Assembly: GCF_026914185.1 (NCBI RefSeq)
Contig: NC_070571.1
Coordinates: 3,100,001 to 3,164,000 of the forward strand
Reading direction: 5' to 3'
Length of the DNA stretch: 64,000 nucleotides
DNA from: Puccinia triticina
Taxonomy: Eukaryota; Basidiomycota; Pucciniomycetes; Pucciniales; Pucciniaceae
Part shown: positions 1 to 11,139 of the stretch, one piece after another
How positions within the stretch are numbered: position 1 is the first letter of the stretch
Layout: each line of letters starts with the position of its first letter
Position numbers and translations under genes: made by a program
The notes under the pieces: model-generated
What the model was told of the DNA's origin: nothing
Database searches by the model: none
What the model saw: only the letters and a program-made list of their open reading frames with translations

Positions 1-740
1 TGATGTATCTCTAAGGCTGACACAAATCTTACTTTTACCAGCAACACTCCTTCTGGTTGCAACAGCATACCCGTGACAGACCGCAAAATCCCTGAGTGCG
101 GCGGATATCTCATCTGTAGTCGCGTATTCGGCATTGGGAGGCACAGGGAATGTGTAAAGCGGATCTCCAGACTCCGGATCAACTTCAAACTTGTCCGCAT
201 CAAAAATTTTGACAAAATTGGCGGCCGGAATCGGATTATCACTTTCATCGTCTTCTGCATCTATTTCGTACTCAGAATCATCATTTTCTTCAATTATTTT
301 GGCCAATTTTTTCTCAGTCTGATCAGCAGTAGTTTCAAGCACATTTTCATCTAGATTTTTAATTTTTTTTGGCGAGTTTTCTTGGGTTTTTTTTTATTTT
401 TTTTCAAATTTTCTTCATTATTATCATCTAAACTACAAGTTTTATCAGTATTATCTAATATATTTAAGCAGGATTCTAGCATTATTTCCTCCTTCAGCTC
501 TTCATAGATTTGATCTTGAGTTTTTTCTTCCTTTGGCTCACTTTCATCATCTTGAAATTTTTTTTCTTCTTGTTGATTTTCTTCTTCTTCTTCATCTTCA
601 CTTTCATGTTTTTCTATTTCTTCTTTTTGGTGAGCTTCAATAAGCTCCTGAGTGAGTTTGAGGAGCTCGGGATCGACAGCGTCGTCGGATCGGGAGGCCG
701 GTGAGGCGATTTGGGTGAGAGGGAGGGCGTTGCTGGACAT
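1..740 (-). pseudogene. MULE/FAR1-type transposase, 5' fragment, frameshifted, runs off the window
   Basis: Reading leftward from an ATG at 740, the frame gives a short Ser/Pro leader, a very acidic Glu/Asp/Lys-rich stretch and a Lys-rich tail, then stops at 351. A different frame continues to the window edge with acidic residues and a segment ending FAVCHGYAVATRRSV, which resembles the start of the FAR1/WRKY-GCM1 DNA-binding domain found at the N-terminus of Mutator-like transposases. The frames would join if the run of eight T at 363-370 (plus strand) had one more base. This is therefore a 1-nt slip in a homopolymer, or a sequencing error. The catalytic domain would lie outside the window. 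The MULE assignment rests on a short motif and is an inference. Confidence 0.5.
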
Positions 741-1312
741 CTTAGTTCGGCTAGGGGTCACGGAGCGGGGTGCAATCAATCAGACGTGCTAGAAATCGGC
801 TAGAATCGAGTCCGGGTGCGCTAGGATCGTCGGGACGGTTTTCGAACGGCGGCGGGTGGTCTACGGCGGTCCTGGTTCCTGGTGGGAGTAGCGGGAGTCG
901 AGGGGGGCATCTACACGTTGATTCCCACGGGTGTATGATTGGGGGATCGACTCCCGTTCTGGAGCGGGGGATTAGACCTCCGACTCCCCCCGGCGGACTT
1001 AAAATATCCAGATGATTATTTTGGAAATTTAATCGTCCGACTCCCGTTTGGGATTGCGGAATTACAATTCCGACTCCCAAAACGCCCCCGGGTCAAAATG
1101 CGGTCACGAGGACCCGGGGAAGGCGTTGCGCGGCGGTCCGCGCAACGTAAACTCCTTTTGGGAGTCGATTTTGTAATTTGAGGGAGTCGATTTCTCAACC
1201 CCCTTTGATTGTTTCACCCAAAATAAAATGTAATTCAACATATTGCTGGCGTTTGTCAGTACATCAAAATAAACCCAGCCAGCCAACCACCCACCTCTTG
1301 ATCAACCAAGAA

Positions 1313-1512
1313 AGTGAATGGACAAACTCGCCCTCCACTCAATGACCACCCACCCGGTCATCAAGTGGCTATAGCCTATGACCCACCTCACCCACTCAAT
1401 GACCCAGTCGGCCGTTGAGTGGATGTATTGTAGTCCACCCAATGAACAGGACGGTCATTGAGTGGACTCATATCCACTCAATGGCCCGGTTGGTCATTGA
1501 GTGGACTTATCC
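1313..1512. repeat. Palindromic minisatellite array A1
   Basis: Tandem degenerate units in which CCACTCAATGACC is followed after a few bases by GGTCATTGAGTGG, so each unit of about 34 bp is a near-perfect palindrome. Bases 1398-1505 are almost identical to 5901-6010, so this array and the one at 5.7 kb share a recent common source. It lies just upstream of the JSN1-like gene. Confidence 0.85.
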
Positions 1513-1890
1513 AAGTTTATTAAATCCAGAGAAACACAGAAACAAAGATCAAGGGTTCCCCCTACAAATCAACCAAATTACAAAAAAAAAAATGCAAGGG
1601 TTCCCTCTTTAAAAAAAACCAATTACAAAAACATGCCTTCTAAACACAAAATCCAAACATCACAAACTGGACCCACTATCCATCCCTGTCTAGCAGGGGT
1701 TAAAATAGTGGGTGGATGGCCCCCAGCGCGCCGCATTGAAGGCATTATGCAAAGGGGGGCCACCGAGTAGAGCCCCTCAAACTGCGCAAGTGCAACAGCG
1801 GAGGGGGTTGAGGACGAACCGCACGCTGGAAGTACAGCGGCAGAGGACGCCTGGGAGATTATCCAAACACACAAGGGCACCCCCTTTTAT

Positions 1891-4303
1891 ATGCGTTCCA
1901 CCAGCAAGCTTGCCTCAACTCCGCCCTGCATGCTTCTTGACGACAACGCCACCACCACCGCCACACCCCTGAAGTATGTATACATATCTGACGCAACACT
2001 GACTACGACTCAACAGCTCGTTCCGGTCAAAGCCCCTGGCTCCTTCTCGCCCTCGGCCCAACTCGACGGGCTGTCGCAAGACCAGCAGCTGGCCCAGCAA
2101 CAGCTCGCCTACGAGACCCTTGCCCGGATCAAAGGCGCCTCGGCCGTCCCGCTCGACCAGCAGATCTTGAGTGGCAGCATCCAGGACTACCGCTCCAACC
2201 TGGCCATGAGCTTCATTCCCAATGGGATCCATGCGCTCAACGGGCTTCCCCTCGGCGGGAGCATCCCAAACACGGCTGCCGGCTTCCCCCTGGCCCCCAC
2301 CGCGATGGTCGCTAACAAGTCCGGCGGCACCTTGCTCAACCGCGAAGCCGGCTCAACAACATGCACAGCCCCTCTGCCTCCAATGACGGAGATGCAACTC
2401 CTGCTGAAAGAGCTCTCTCGGGAGCCAATGGCAGAAGATGAGAAGCAGCACCAGCAGTACAAGGAGGAGGACCAGCAGCTGGCGGCGGCCGAGTTCCGTC
2501 CGCTAGTGACCTACTACACCACCGTCCCGCCACCGATCAACCAGCTCGACCCGCACCGAAGACTGGTCAGTGCGGTCTCCGACCCGGCCCGATTGAGAGA
2601 AATCCGCAAACGGTTCGACTCCAACACGCTCAGCCAGGAAGAGATGGACCAGATTGCGAGCGAGCTGCTCGAGGAGATCATCTACCTCTCCTCGGACTAC
2701 ATCGGCCCAGAAGCTCTTTGAGAGGTGCTCGCACCCAATCAAGATGCTCACGCTCGAATGCTATGCGCCCCATCTGGCGATCATCGGCTGCCACAAGAAC
2801 GGGACCAGGGCGGCGCAGAAGATGATCGACTGTGCAAGCAGCGCCAAGGAGATGCGGCTGATCTCCCAGAACCTGCGTCCCTTCGGCCCCCCGCTCCTGC
2901 TCGACTCTCTTGGCAACTACGTGATGCAATGCTGTCTGCGCTTTGGCGCGCCTGTAAGGACTCCAATTTGGGGTCCTTCACTGTCTGTCCGAGTAGGGGC
3001 GCAGAGGGTGAACCTTGAGGGAAGTCTGGTTCACGGGGCTATGTATTGCTCAGGGTGGAAGGAAAAACTAGCCGGGAGAGATATGGGCGCAGGGATCTCT
3101 CAGTAAATACATGAACAATCGGGGAAGAGGAGAAACAACTGGGAATGAGGAAAAGGGCAAAAGGGAGGAAACGGCTTACCTAGCCGGGAGAGATATGGGC
3201 GCAGGGATCTCTACCGGCTAGGAAGGTGGAAGAGGGCCGGATGATATAGTCGAACGGGAAATGCGCCTGTGATTGTCCTTGTGAAACCTCGCGGTACGCG
3301 GGGGCTTCACAGCGCCCTACATACAACGACTTTGTGGTTGATGCGATCGTCGATCGGTGTTGGGAGGTCGGCCAGACCCGCTTTGGCGCCCGCTCCGTCC
3401 GCACCTGTCTCGAGTCCAAGCACGCCTCGCCGCTCCAAATCAAGCGAGTCGCGATCGCGGTGATCCTGAACTCGATCCCGCTGGCCACGAACCCGAACGC
3501 GACCTTACTGCCGACCTGGCTGCTCGACTCGTGGGGGCTCCCGGGGAGACACCGGCTGCTAGCCCCGCGCCTGCATCTCGCCCATCCGTGCACTCACAAA
3601 CTCGCCTCCGTCACCGTGCTCAGGATTATCAACCAGACCTTCGACCCCGCCGCCTCCACCATCCTGCTTGACGCCATCTTTGCCGGCCCCGGGAAACAAG
3701 TGCTCGAGGAGATCCTCGCAGACCAAGCCCACGGCGTGGCCCTCATCTCCAAAACTCTCGCCGGACCCGCTGCCGCTCTCGAGGGCTCCCGGAGGCCCGC
3801 GATGGCCGAGAAGGTCAAAGACATGCTCGTCGCCTTGCGCGTCCAGCACATCCCTGGTACGCATCCCTCTCCCAGCCCCCCTCTTTTTTTGTTGTTCTGG
3901 CTGACCCGTGGGTTCTGGGACAGCGTACAAGAAGCTGGCCGAGGAGGTCGGCCTGCCCCCGATGACCAGCGCGGGGCCCAGTAGCAGTAGCAACGGGATG
4001 ACGAGTGCGGGCGCAGGGGGCAGCATGCCGGTGCGCAGCGGGTCGGGCGTCGGCATGGGCAGCAAGGGCCGGACTCCTACGGCGGCGGGAGGCGACGGCG
4101 CTGGCACCCTGTGGTCCTCTTTCTCCGGCACGCCCTCGCCCAGCCCCGCGAAGACTATCAGAACCGCCGCTCGGACCCCCGTCGCTGCTGTCGGCCCCAA
4201 ATCACCCCTCCTCTCGCCCGCCAAACCCGCGGATCACTTCCTTGTCACCGCTCCGTCTCCTGCTCCCGCTGCATCGCGCTCCCCCAGCCCCGAGTCTTCT
4301 TGA
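1891..4303 (+). CDS. JSN1/PUF-family RNA-binding protein, damaged
   Basis: The encoded protein resembles the Jsn1/Puf1/Puf2 branch of Pumilio proteins (RRM plus Pumilio-like repeats, mRNA binding in the cytoplasm). Visible blocks include QKLFERCS, HLAIIGCHKNG, LLLDSLGNYVMQCCLRFG, CLESKHASP and HKLASVTVLRIINQ, followed by a Ser/Pro-rich tail. Proposed exons are 1891-2953, 3313-3856 and 3924-4303. The second intron (3857-3923) is canonical GT-AG and joins HIP to AYKKLAEEVG. The first intron matches a solo LTR (separate entry). Around 2707 the frame breaks: the expected motif between DYIG and QKLFE is missing and about 10 nt are lost, so the first frame stops at 2721. Coding-like sequence continues upstream of 1891 to about 1770, but no RRM is visible, so the 5' end is uncertain or truncated. 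Everything else is open, so the gene is either newly pseudogenised or affected by an assembly error. Confidence 0.7.
2953..3311 (+). mobile_element. Solo LTR inserted in the JSN1-like gene
   Basis: A 359-bp segment begins TGTAAGGACT and ends GGGGGCTTCACA. It is flanked by a perfect 5-bp direct repeat GCGCC (2948-2952 and 3312-3316), as expected for LTR-retrotransposon integration. A 32-bp block starting TAGCCGGGAGAGATATGG occurs twice inside it (3069 and 3181). A related copy lies at 17811-18132. GT at 2954-2955 and AG at 3311-3312 form a GT-AG pair that removes the LTR almost exactly and keeps the reading frame. Confidence 0.8.
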
Positions 4304-5692
4304 CCTTCTCTCTCCCACTCCTTCCTCCCTTCTCCACTCGGTCCTCCGCTGCCCTCGTCTTCCCCCCTTCTGTGGCCCTCTTTTTTTTGTTTGGTGCTTG
4401 GTTTTTGTGCCAGTATTATTGTCTCTTTTGTTGATCTATAAGATGGCTTAAACACACTTATTTATTCTGTTTAGTTTATTTTCTCTTTGTTTCTTTCTCT
4501 TTCTCTCAGTAAAAGAAAAGGCATACACTCTCTTTAAACAAGAAGAATAAAATACATGCATGAATAGATATCAATATATTAATATCTTGACTTGATAGAT
4601 AGAAGTATTGTGATGTGGTTGAAAAAATGCTATTTGTTTGTGTTTTAGTTTTTCAATGGAGAAACAATAGGTGAGTTCATGTTGGGGCATTTCAAGTCCC
4701 CAGCTAAAATTGATCTTGCTGTTTGATAAAATTGGGATCTTAAAAAGCCAAATAATGGTGATGAGAGTCCAACTTTCAGCAAGAACTGAAATTACATGAT
4801 GTTAATTTTAATTAAAATTTTGCTGGTCCTGGCCCAATGTGAACTGGGATAATGAATAGCAAGATTTTATTTGAAACAAATAGTGCATTAGTAGACTAAA
4901 TTGATCTCATATGTGTGTCTTGTCTGAAACCAGTCAGGTTTGTAGGTTCAATTCAATTGAATCATAGTTTGCTGCATGGAAAAGGTTTTGGTGGCTGGGG
5001 CACTTCATGTGTAATGTTTATGAATCAGACATGCAAGAAGTACAAAAATTCATTCATTCTCATATTTCTAGGGATATTGGCTGTGATGACACATCAAGGC
5101 CTTTCCTGATGATTGAGTTTAGGTGTTTGGTGGATGGATTGTATTTGCAGGCGCAGTGCGGGCTTTGGGGGTGAGGTCGTGGGCCCAGAAGTTGCAGATT
5201 TTATTAATTATAAAGGAATCTATTTTTAATTTGCTTTTGATCATCATAATTTTGTCATTTCATCATCTGTGTAACCTCCTTGACACATTGATTCATAGAT
5301 CCTACTACTTTGGTCATTTACTTTGACCTTGCTTATGCTTTGTGTGTATTAATATATGGGCCTTCTGCTTTGAAAGATAATTTATCAAAATTATCCTCTT
5401 TAGGTTTGTCACTTTTGCTGTGTTATTGATTGAAATGAATCTTGACCAAGTTTAAAGTCTTAGGATCATTTTGACTTCAGAAAAAATACAAAAATACCAC
5501 AGGAAATTGACCTTTGCAAGGTGTGGAAGTGTTGATGTGAGGATGACATGTTTGATTTCATTTATGATGTGATTATTTATTTTTATAGAGTGGTGTGAAG
5601 TATAGACCCAAATACATTTTTTGGAGGGGGAATTATAAAATAAGTTTAGAATGACCAAATTGGGATCTGCAGCGGCGAAGCCGCTTTGGCCT
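4304..5692. other. AT-rich intergenic region, no gene seen
   Basis: The first 150 bases are pyrimidine-rich and probably hold the 3' UTR of the JSN1-like gene. The rest is AT-rich with only short spurious ORFs. A GC-rich motif with GCGGCGAAGCCGC sits at about 5672, just before the next minisatellite. Confidence 0.6.
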
Positions 5693-6224
5693 CTAGTATC
5701 CACTCAATGGCCCAGTTGGTCATTGAGTGGAGTATGTCCCACTTGACAACCAACCGGGTCACTGAGTGGATACCTACTCCACTTGATGACCAACCAGGCC
5801 ATCAAGTGGAGTATTTATCCACTCAATGACCAACCGGGCTATTGAGTGGATAAGTCCATTTGATGACCCGGTTGGTCATCAAGCAAGTGAAGTGTTGTAT
5901 CCACTCAATGACCCAGTCGGCCGTTGAGTGGATGTATTGTAGTCCACCCAATGAACAGGACAGTCATTGAGTAGACTTATGTCCACTCAATGGCCCGGTT
6001 GGTCATTGAGTGGAGTATGTCCCACTTGACAACCAACCGGGTCACTGAGTGGATACCCACTCCACTTGATGACCAACCAGGCCATCAAGTGGAGTATTTA
6101 TCCACTCAATGACCAACCGGGCTATTGAGTGGATAAGTCCATTTGATGACCCGGTTGGTCATCAAGCAAGTGAAGTGTTGTATCCACTCAATGACCAACC
6201 GGGCCATTGAGTGGATATATAAGT

Positions 6225-6886
6225 TAGAGATGGCATATGGCACCTGGGTAACTGTGGCGGGTGCAGGTACCCCCCTGTTTTTTCACAAATTCCTCACACC
6301 CGCACCCGCACCGGGCACCCGCCCTGGGAGGTACCCGGGTGCAGAGGGGGAGGTACCTGGGTATCACCTTTGATGGCCAGCTGACCGTTCATTGAGAGGT
6401 TTTATGCTCTTTGATGGCCAGCTGACCAGTCATCAAGAGTTTTTATCCCTTTTGATGACCGGTCAGCTGGTCATCAAGAGGTTGTATCCCTTTTGATGAG
6501 TCATGACCGGTCAGCCGGTCATTGAGAGTGTAGCCTCTTTGATGACCGGCTGACCGGTCATCAAGAGGCTGTAGGCTCTTTGATGACCGGCTTAACGGTC
6601 ATCAAGAGGTTTTATCCTCTTCGATGACCGGCTGACCGGTTGTCGAGAGGTTTTATCCTCTTTGATGGCCGGTCAGTGGGTCATTGAGAAGTTTTATCCC
6701 TTTCAATGACCGGTCAGTCGGTCATCAAGAGGTATCCTCTTTGATGACCGGCTGACTGGCGGGTACCTGGACGGGTACCCGCCGTCCTCCCCACCAGAAT
6801 TCTGGACACCCGCACCCGCCGGCGGGTACCTGTAGGGCCAAACGGGTACCAGGTACCCGGCAACGAGTACCCATTTGCCATCTCTA
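6225..6886. mobile_element. Non-autonomous hAT-like TIR element with internal minisatellite
   Basis: It begins TAGAGATGGCATATGG and ends CCATTTGCCATCTCTA, giving terminal inverted repeats of about 16 bp that extend imperfectly through GGTACC-rich sequence. It is flanked by a perfect 8-bp direct repeat ATATAAGT (6217-6224 and 6887-6894). An 8-bp duplication and a TAGAGATG terminus fit the hAT superfamily. There is no transposase. The interior holds array A3. Confidence 0.8.
6370..6765. repeat. Palindromic minisatellite array A3 inside the TIR element
   Basis: About ten units of 33-40 bp with the core GATGACCGG ... CCGGTCATC and flanking CTCTT/AAGAGG. Each unit is self-complementary. The motif differs from the surrounding array A2, although both use an ATGACC ... 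GGTCAT core. Confidence 0.85.
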
Positions 6887-7164
6887 ATATAAGTCCACTC
6901 AATGACCAACTGTTGGTCATCGAGTGGATACATTGAGCTAGTGGAGTGTTGTATCCACTTGATGAGGTTGGGAGTTGCAAAGGGTGGGTCTGATTTAGCT
7001 GCTGATATATTGGCATGTAAGAACTGTAATTTGTAATTATTTCATATTTTAGATATATTGGTTTGCCAAACACCATTGGCATTTTACCAATATAATTGTG
7101 AAATATGTTGCTGATTATATTGGTGCCAAACGGGGTCTTAGATTCTGATTCTACGGGTAAAATA

Positions 7165-7364
7165 GAGGGGTTCACAATAGGATTTTAATAAAATTTCAAA
7201 GCTCATTTTAAGGCCTTTATGAACAATGTTTTGGATTTTTTTAAGCTGTTCACATTTGGGTGTTCCTTGGCAATCAGATCAACTTCTACGTTTTCTGAAA
7301 ATTGGTTCACAAAGTCCTTAAAATGGGCTCTAAAGTTTTATTAAAATCCTATTGTGAACCCCCC
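7165..7364. mobile_element. Stowaway-like MITE
   Basis: A 200-bp element with inverted termini of about 45 bp: the left end reads GGGGTTCACAATAGGATT and the right end is its complement with a few differences. TA dinucleotides flank both ends (7163-7164 and 7365-7366), the Tc1/mariner-type target duplication. It has no coding capacity. Confidence 0.65.
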
Positions 7365-8116
7365 TAATAACCCAGGGTACCTCACTTACATGTACCCTTA
7401 ATTATTATCCCTTCCTTGTGTAAACTAACTTTAAAGTTTAAGCAAGTGCATCACACCCAGTGTGAATGCACTTATGTATGCTTAAAGTCCGAGTTCATCA
7501 CTGCCTTGCCATCATCCCACGTCTCCTCATCCTGCTCCCCCCTAGTGTCCGGTCCACACAGCACAAGCTGCTGCTGCTTCCCGCGCCATAGTGTAGAGCC
7601 TTTAATGCACCGATCAGCTGGTGAATCTGTGTTGCCATATGTGCCCGGGCCCCGGACCTCCTCTCTTCGGAATCCTCTCAGAACAAGAACTTGTACAACC
7701 ACGGTGTGCCTTAAGGATGATGAGTTCCGAGAAATACTTGTGCGCAGAGACGGAAGACAGGCGGTCCAAGACGGTGATGATTTTCTCCACAGTGGCTCCA
7801 ACCCCCCTGATGGTCTGTAAGCCATCTTCGAGCTCGAGCGAACCAGGCCAAAAGACGCAGAATCTGGTTTGGGTCATCATGAGAAGGAGCTGGCGGGGGA
7901 GACGGCCGAGTACACGCTCTGGGGCAAGAGGTATGACCGGAGCCTCTGGTCATGGACATCGATCCCCGGGAACTAGCGAGACAAGTGGGCTTTCTGGGCC
8001 TCCTGAATTAGGACGACGGTTAGCGAGGCCGCTCTACAGGTCCCCAGGCATCCCCGACCATCGCAGGTTCCACTCCGTCCTCAGTCGAAGTGTCGGGCGA
8101 AACGCACCCCGGGTAA
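7365..8116. other. Unassigned GC-rich segment with ambiguous coding signal
   Basis: From about 7490 the composition becomes GC-rich and gene-like. On the minus strand one frame reads DGLQTIRGVGATVEKIITVL, and on the plus strand another reads EKELAGETAEYTLWGKRYD. Neither extends into a recognisable protein, and several stops occur in each frame. It may be a decayed host gene or the 5' region of the following secreted-protein gene. I cannot assign a function. Confidence 0.3.
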
Positions 8117-8551
8117 ATGAAACTCTGCAACTTAGCCCCAATGGTCTTCCTGGCACTCGCCCTTGTGGCCGTCTCCGGGGCCGCCAACGACCCTCTCGTC
8201 TGCGCCGCCTGTGGCGAACCAACCGCCGTTGAACTGGCGGACGTGCATTTCGCGCCCTGTGGGAGAGTGTTGCCCAACGGCGAAAAGTGTGAAGAGAAAA
8301 TGAAGAAGAGATTCTTCCGGTGCACCCGCCCAGCGTGTAAACAACTCACCCGTTTCAATGAACAGTTCATGTCATTTTGTAGACACCTCGTGAAGGAGCA
8401 CATAGAAGGGCCGCTTGATAACCCCACAATCCTGAAAGTTGCTAAACGTGCACCCCCCCAGAAGCACATTCCTCTGCCATTTGAAATACCCCCAATTGAG
8501 AAAGATGTTGGTGAAGGTTCCAGAAAGAAGAAAAAATCCCGCACCAAGTAG
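8117..8551 (+). CDS. Small secreted Cys-rich protein, one-domain member (candidate effector)
   Basis: A 144-residue, apparently single-exon protein. The first 22 residues (MKLCNLAPMVF...VAVSGA) form a classic signal peptide with AxA-like cleavage. The mature part holds one Cys-rich domain: CAAC, then APC, then C after 9 residues, C after 10, a C-x4-C pair (CTRPAC), and a final C 13 residues later. The spacing matches the two domains of the protein at 23804-24382, so the two are paralogues. The tail is Lys/Pro-rich and ends with a basic run (RKKKKSRTK). The paired CxxC motifs could bind zinc or form disulfides. Small size, secretion and Cys content fit a rust effector, but no characterised family is recognised and a host-directed role is inference. 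Confidence 0.7.
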   Translation: MKLCNLAPMVFLALALVAVSGAANDPLVCAACGEPTAVELADVHFAPCGRVLPNGEKCEEKMKKRFFRCTRPACKQLTRFNEQFMSFCRHLVKEHIEGPLDNPTILKVAKRAPPQKHIPLPFEIPPIEKDVGEGSRKKKKSRTK

Positions 8552-9208
8552 AACCTAGTAGAACACTGTGCATTCAAAGCTTCCTTGCATATACATATCC
8601 ATAAACTCCAAATCTAACCACTCCCTGTTCACAATAGGATGAAAATAAAATTTTAGACTGCTTTTCAAGGCCTTTATCAACAAATTTTTAAAAATATGGC
8701 AAGATGTACACAGTTGAGTAATAAAGATTGCATTTGGCACCTGGGTTGGTACCCTCAGTGTTAATAAACGCTCACATGACATTGGGTTGAAAATGGAGGG
8801 TGTCACCTCTGTTATAAATAATCTTCTACTTCTATCACTTTTTGTTCACCCTATTATAGTTTGTGCACCACCAGAGGTTTTATTTTGTAATTTAATCACC
8901 TGGACAGCTCAACACATCCAGTTCCATTTGTAATAGGCCCCCATGTATGTTTCCAGATTGCTTCTGTGTCAACCACCACTTCAGGGGATTGACTGGTTTG
9001 TTATCTTCCGGGTCAAGTGCTGGCCATAGCCACTGATGCTGAAGGATCAATTGGTCAAGGTTTGTAAAAAGATACCCACATATCCCAAGTAATCTTTATA
9101 CCTTTGGCGATCCATTTGGGCTCCCAGTTGAATAGCTTGGAATACTTGTCCTGGAATGATGGACACTGAAGAAGAAAAGCAATTTAGCATCTCCATGGTT
9201 GTCAATTA

Positions 9209-9404
9209 GGGTGTTCAAAGTTGACTTGCATAAAATCATAACACCATAAAATCATAAAATTCTAAGCTGAAAAAATATGTTGCATCCAAGCACTCAAATT
9301 AGAGCAACGTTTCTAGAATGGTACATATGAAATCATCACTTGAAAGTTTTATGATTTTATGATTTTATGCATTGAAAATTTTATGATTTCAACTTTGAAC
9401 ACCC
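9209..9404 (+). mobile_element. Tourist-like MITE, copy 1
   Basis: A 196-bp element starting GGGTGTTCAAAGTTGA and ending TCAACTTTGAACACCC, flanked by TTA on both sides (9206-9208 and 9405-9407). The interior is rich in ATAAAATCAT. A 3-bp TWA duplication with GGG-starting termini fits PIF/Harbinger-derived Tourist MITEs. Confidence 0.75.
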
Positions 9405-9673
9405 TTAATACTTATTAAGAATAGGAGAAAAAAATACCAATAGCAATCCTATAAAGAGGTGAGGAGTCAGTAAGACGTACTTGTTTGTTATTTTCAACCC
9501 AACCCAAAATGCATTCCCCAATCCCGGTGGATAGTCTACTGCAGTGATAGCGGTTGATAAGTGCTCCATGATCTAATCAATGAATACAACAATATTTGAT
9601 ATGCAAGCCAAGCCAGAAATTGAGATTTTTTGGGTTATCTCACAAAACGGGCTTAGTATCTCAATGCAGTTAA

Positions 9674-9917
9674 GGTGTTCAAAGTTGAAATCATAAAATT
9701 TTCAATGCATAAAATCATAAAATCATAAAACTTTCAAGTGATGATTTCATATGTATCATTCTAGAAATGTTGCTCTAATTTGAGTGCTTGGGTGCAAAAT
9801 ATTTTTTTCAGCTTAGAATTCTATTATTTTATGGTGTTATGATTTTATGGTGTTATGATTTTATGGTGTTATGATTTTATGGTGTTATGATTTTATGCAA
9901 GTCAACTTTGAACACCC
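9674..9917 (-). mobile_element. Tourist-like MITE, copy 2, inverted
   Basis: Same family as 9209-9404 but in the opposite orientation, flanked by TAA (9671-9673 and 9918-9920). It is 244 bp because a 16-bp unit (GATTTTATGGTGTTAT) is amplified about four times at 9836-9890. Confidence 0.75.
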
Positions 9918-10290
9918 TAAGTGCTGTTTGGGATGCTGACATTCAATACTGGGGTGAAGAAATTGAATCAGTTTAATATTATAATCATCAAGCATTGGAA
10001 GATTGGCTTACATGGCAGCCTCACACTGGATTATGCTGATGAGTTGAAAATTGGTTGAGTTCCATCTGGTTTGGAAATCTTGTTTGGTGTTATGAGGAGT
10101 TTTACATCACTTTTCCCAACACACCTGCATGATCTCAATTTTGTAATTGGGGGAGTACCTCAATGTCTTGGCAATTGCACAAACTGAAGCAATTCCCAAG
10201 AATTTTTGTCAGTATTAATCTTCCTTCCAAAAAAGAGCAAAATATACTAACTTTAGCCAAGGTCTGTTTGCAACAGCCAGTGGTGGTGTA

Positions 10291-10696
10291 TAGGGATGGC
10301 CTTGGGTAACCATTGGCTGGTACCTGCCAATGTATACTGGGTGTGAGTGTTCAGTTTTGCTAGTAAAGGGCGGGTACCTGCCTGTCTGACTGTTGCGCTA
10401 ACAGTCAGAACCCAATCAATGGGTCTCAGGACCCAATAATTTTGGGTCTTGGGACCCAATCAACGGACCCAATCAATGTGTCTTTGGACCCAATTGATGA
10501 GTCTTGCAGGACTCAATGTATGCATTGGGCCTTGAGAACCAATCATTGGGTCTTGGGTCCCAATTGTCCGCGGGCCGCGGGTACTTGCCTCTTGCACCCG
10601 GGTACCCAATCCGCAGGTGCGGGTGTCTGATTTTAGTGAAATTCTGTCTGGGTACCCGCACCAGTGTGGGTACCCAGGTACAAAGTGCCGTCCCTA
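10291..10696. mobile_element. Non-autonomous TIR element with internal palindromic repeats
   Basis: The ends are TAGGGATGGCCTTGGG and its imperfect complement ending GTGCCGTCCCTA, with GGTACC-rich subterminal sequence. A 5-bp direct repeat GTGTA lies on each side (10286-10290 and 10697-10701), possibly the remains of an 8-bp duplication. The interior (10390-10560) carries degenerate units around GGGACCCAATCAATGGGTC, each nearly self-complementary. The ends resemble those of the hAT element at 26144. Confidence 0.6.
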
Positions 10697-11139
10697 GTGT
10701 AAGTATTACATTCCTCTTTGTCACTTGTGTTTTGATATCATCCAGGCTGAGTGAAACTGCATCATCTTGGTTGTTTTTTTAACTAACATATCCTTGCTTT
10801 CATCATCTTCATCATCCAATGATGAATTGACTCATCTGCATCTTGTGTAAGCCTGAAATGGTCCAAAGTGAAAAAAGGCAAAAAGAAAAAATTGTTAAAC
10901 AAGCACTTGATGATTGTGCCGCAGAATTCCAGCCCAACTCACTGTGGTACATTTTTTTCCAACTCTTCAAACTTGGAACTCAAACAATCTGAGTCATCTG
11001 GATCAAATTTTTTTGGTTCTTTTGGGTTCCAAACGGTTGGAGTGTGGTGTGAAAAATTAGTTTAAGCACATGTGCAAAACATTGAATCCATTGCGGCTCA
11101 CCTCTGAACCGCGCCCACTTCCGCTTCTTGAGTTTTTTC

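Larger units (their letters stand above)
5696..6965. repeat. Palindromic minisatellite array A2, split by an insertion
   Basis: Units have the same palindromic form as array A1 (CCACTCAATGACC ... GGTCATTGAGTGG, with CACTTGATG variants). The segment 5731-5907 recurs at 6014-6196, a duplication with a period of about 283 bp. The array is interrupted at 6225-6886 by a TIR element and resumes at 6895-6965. Confidence 0.85.

Noticed and set aside
7416..8232. Several overlapping ORFs of 88-203 codons before the one-domain secreted protein
   Set aside because: They compete on both strands and none gives a recognisable or spliceable protein.
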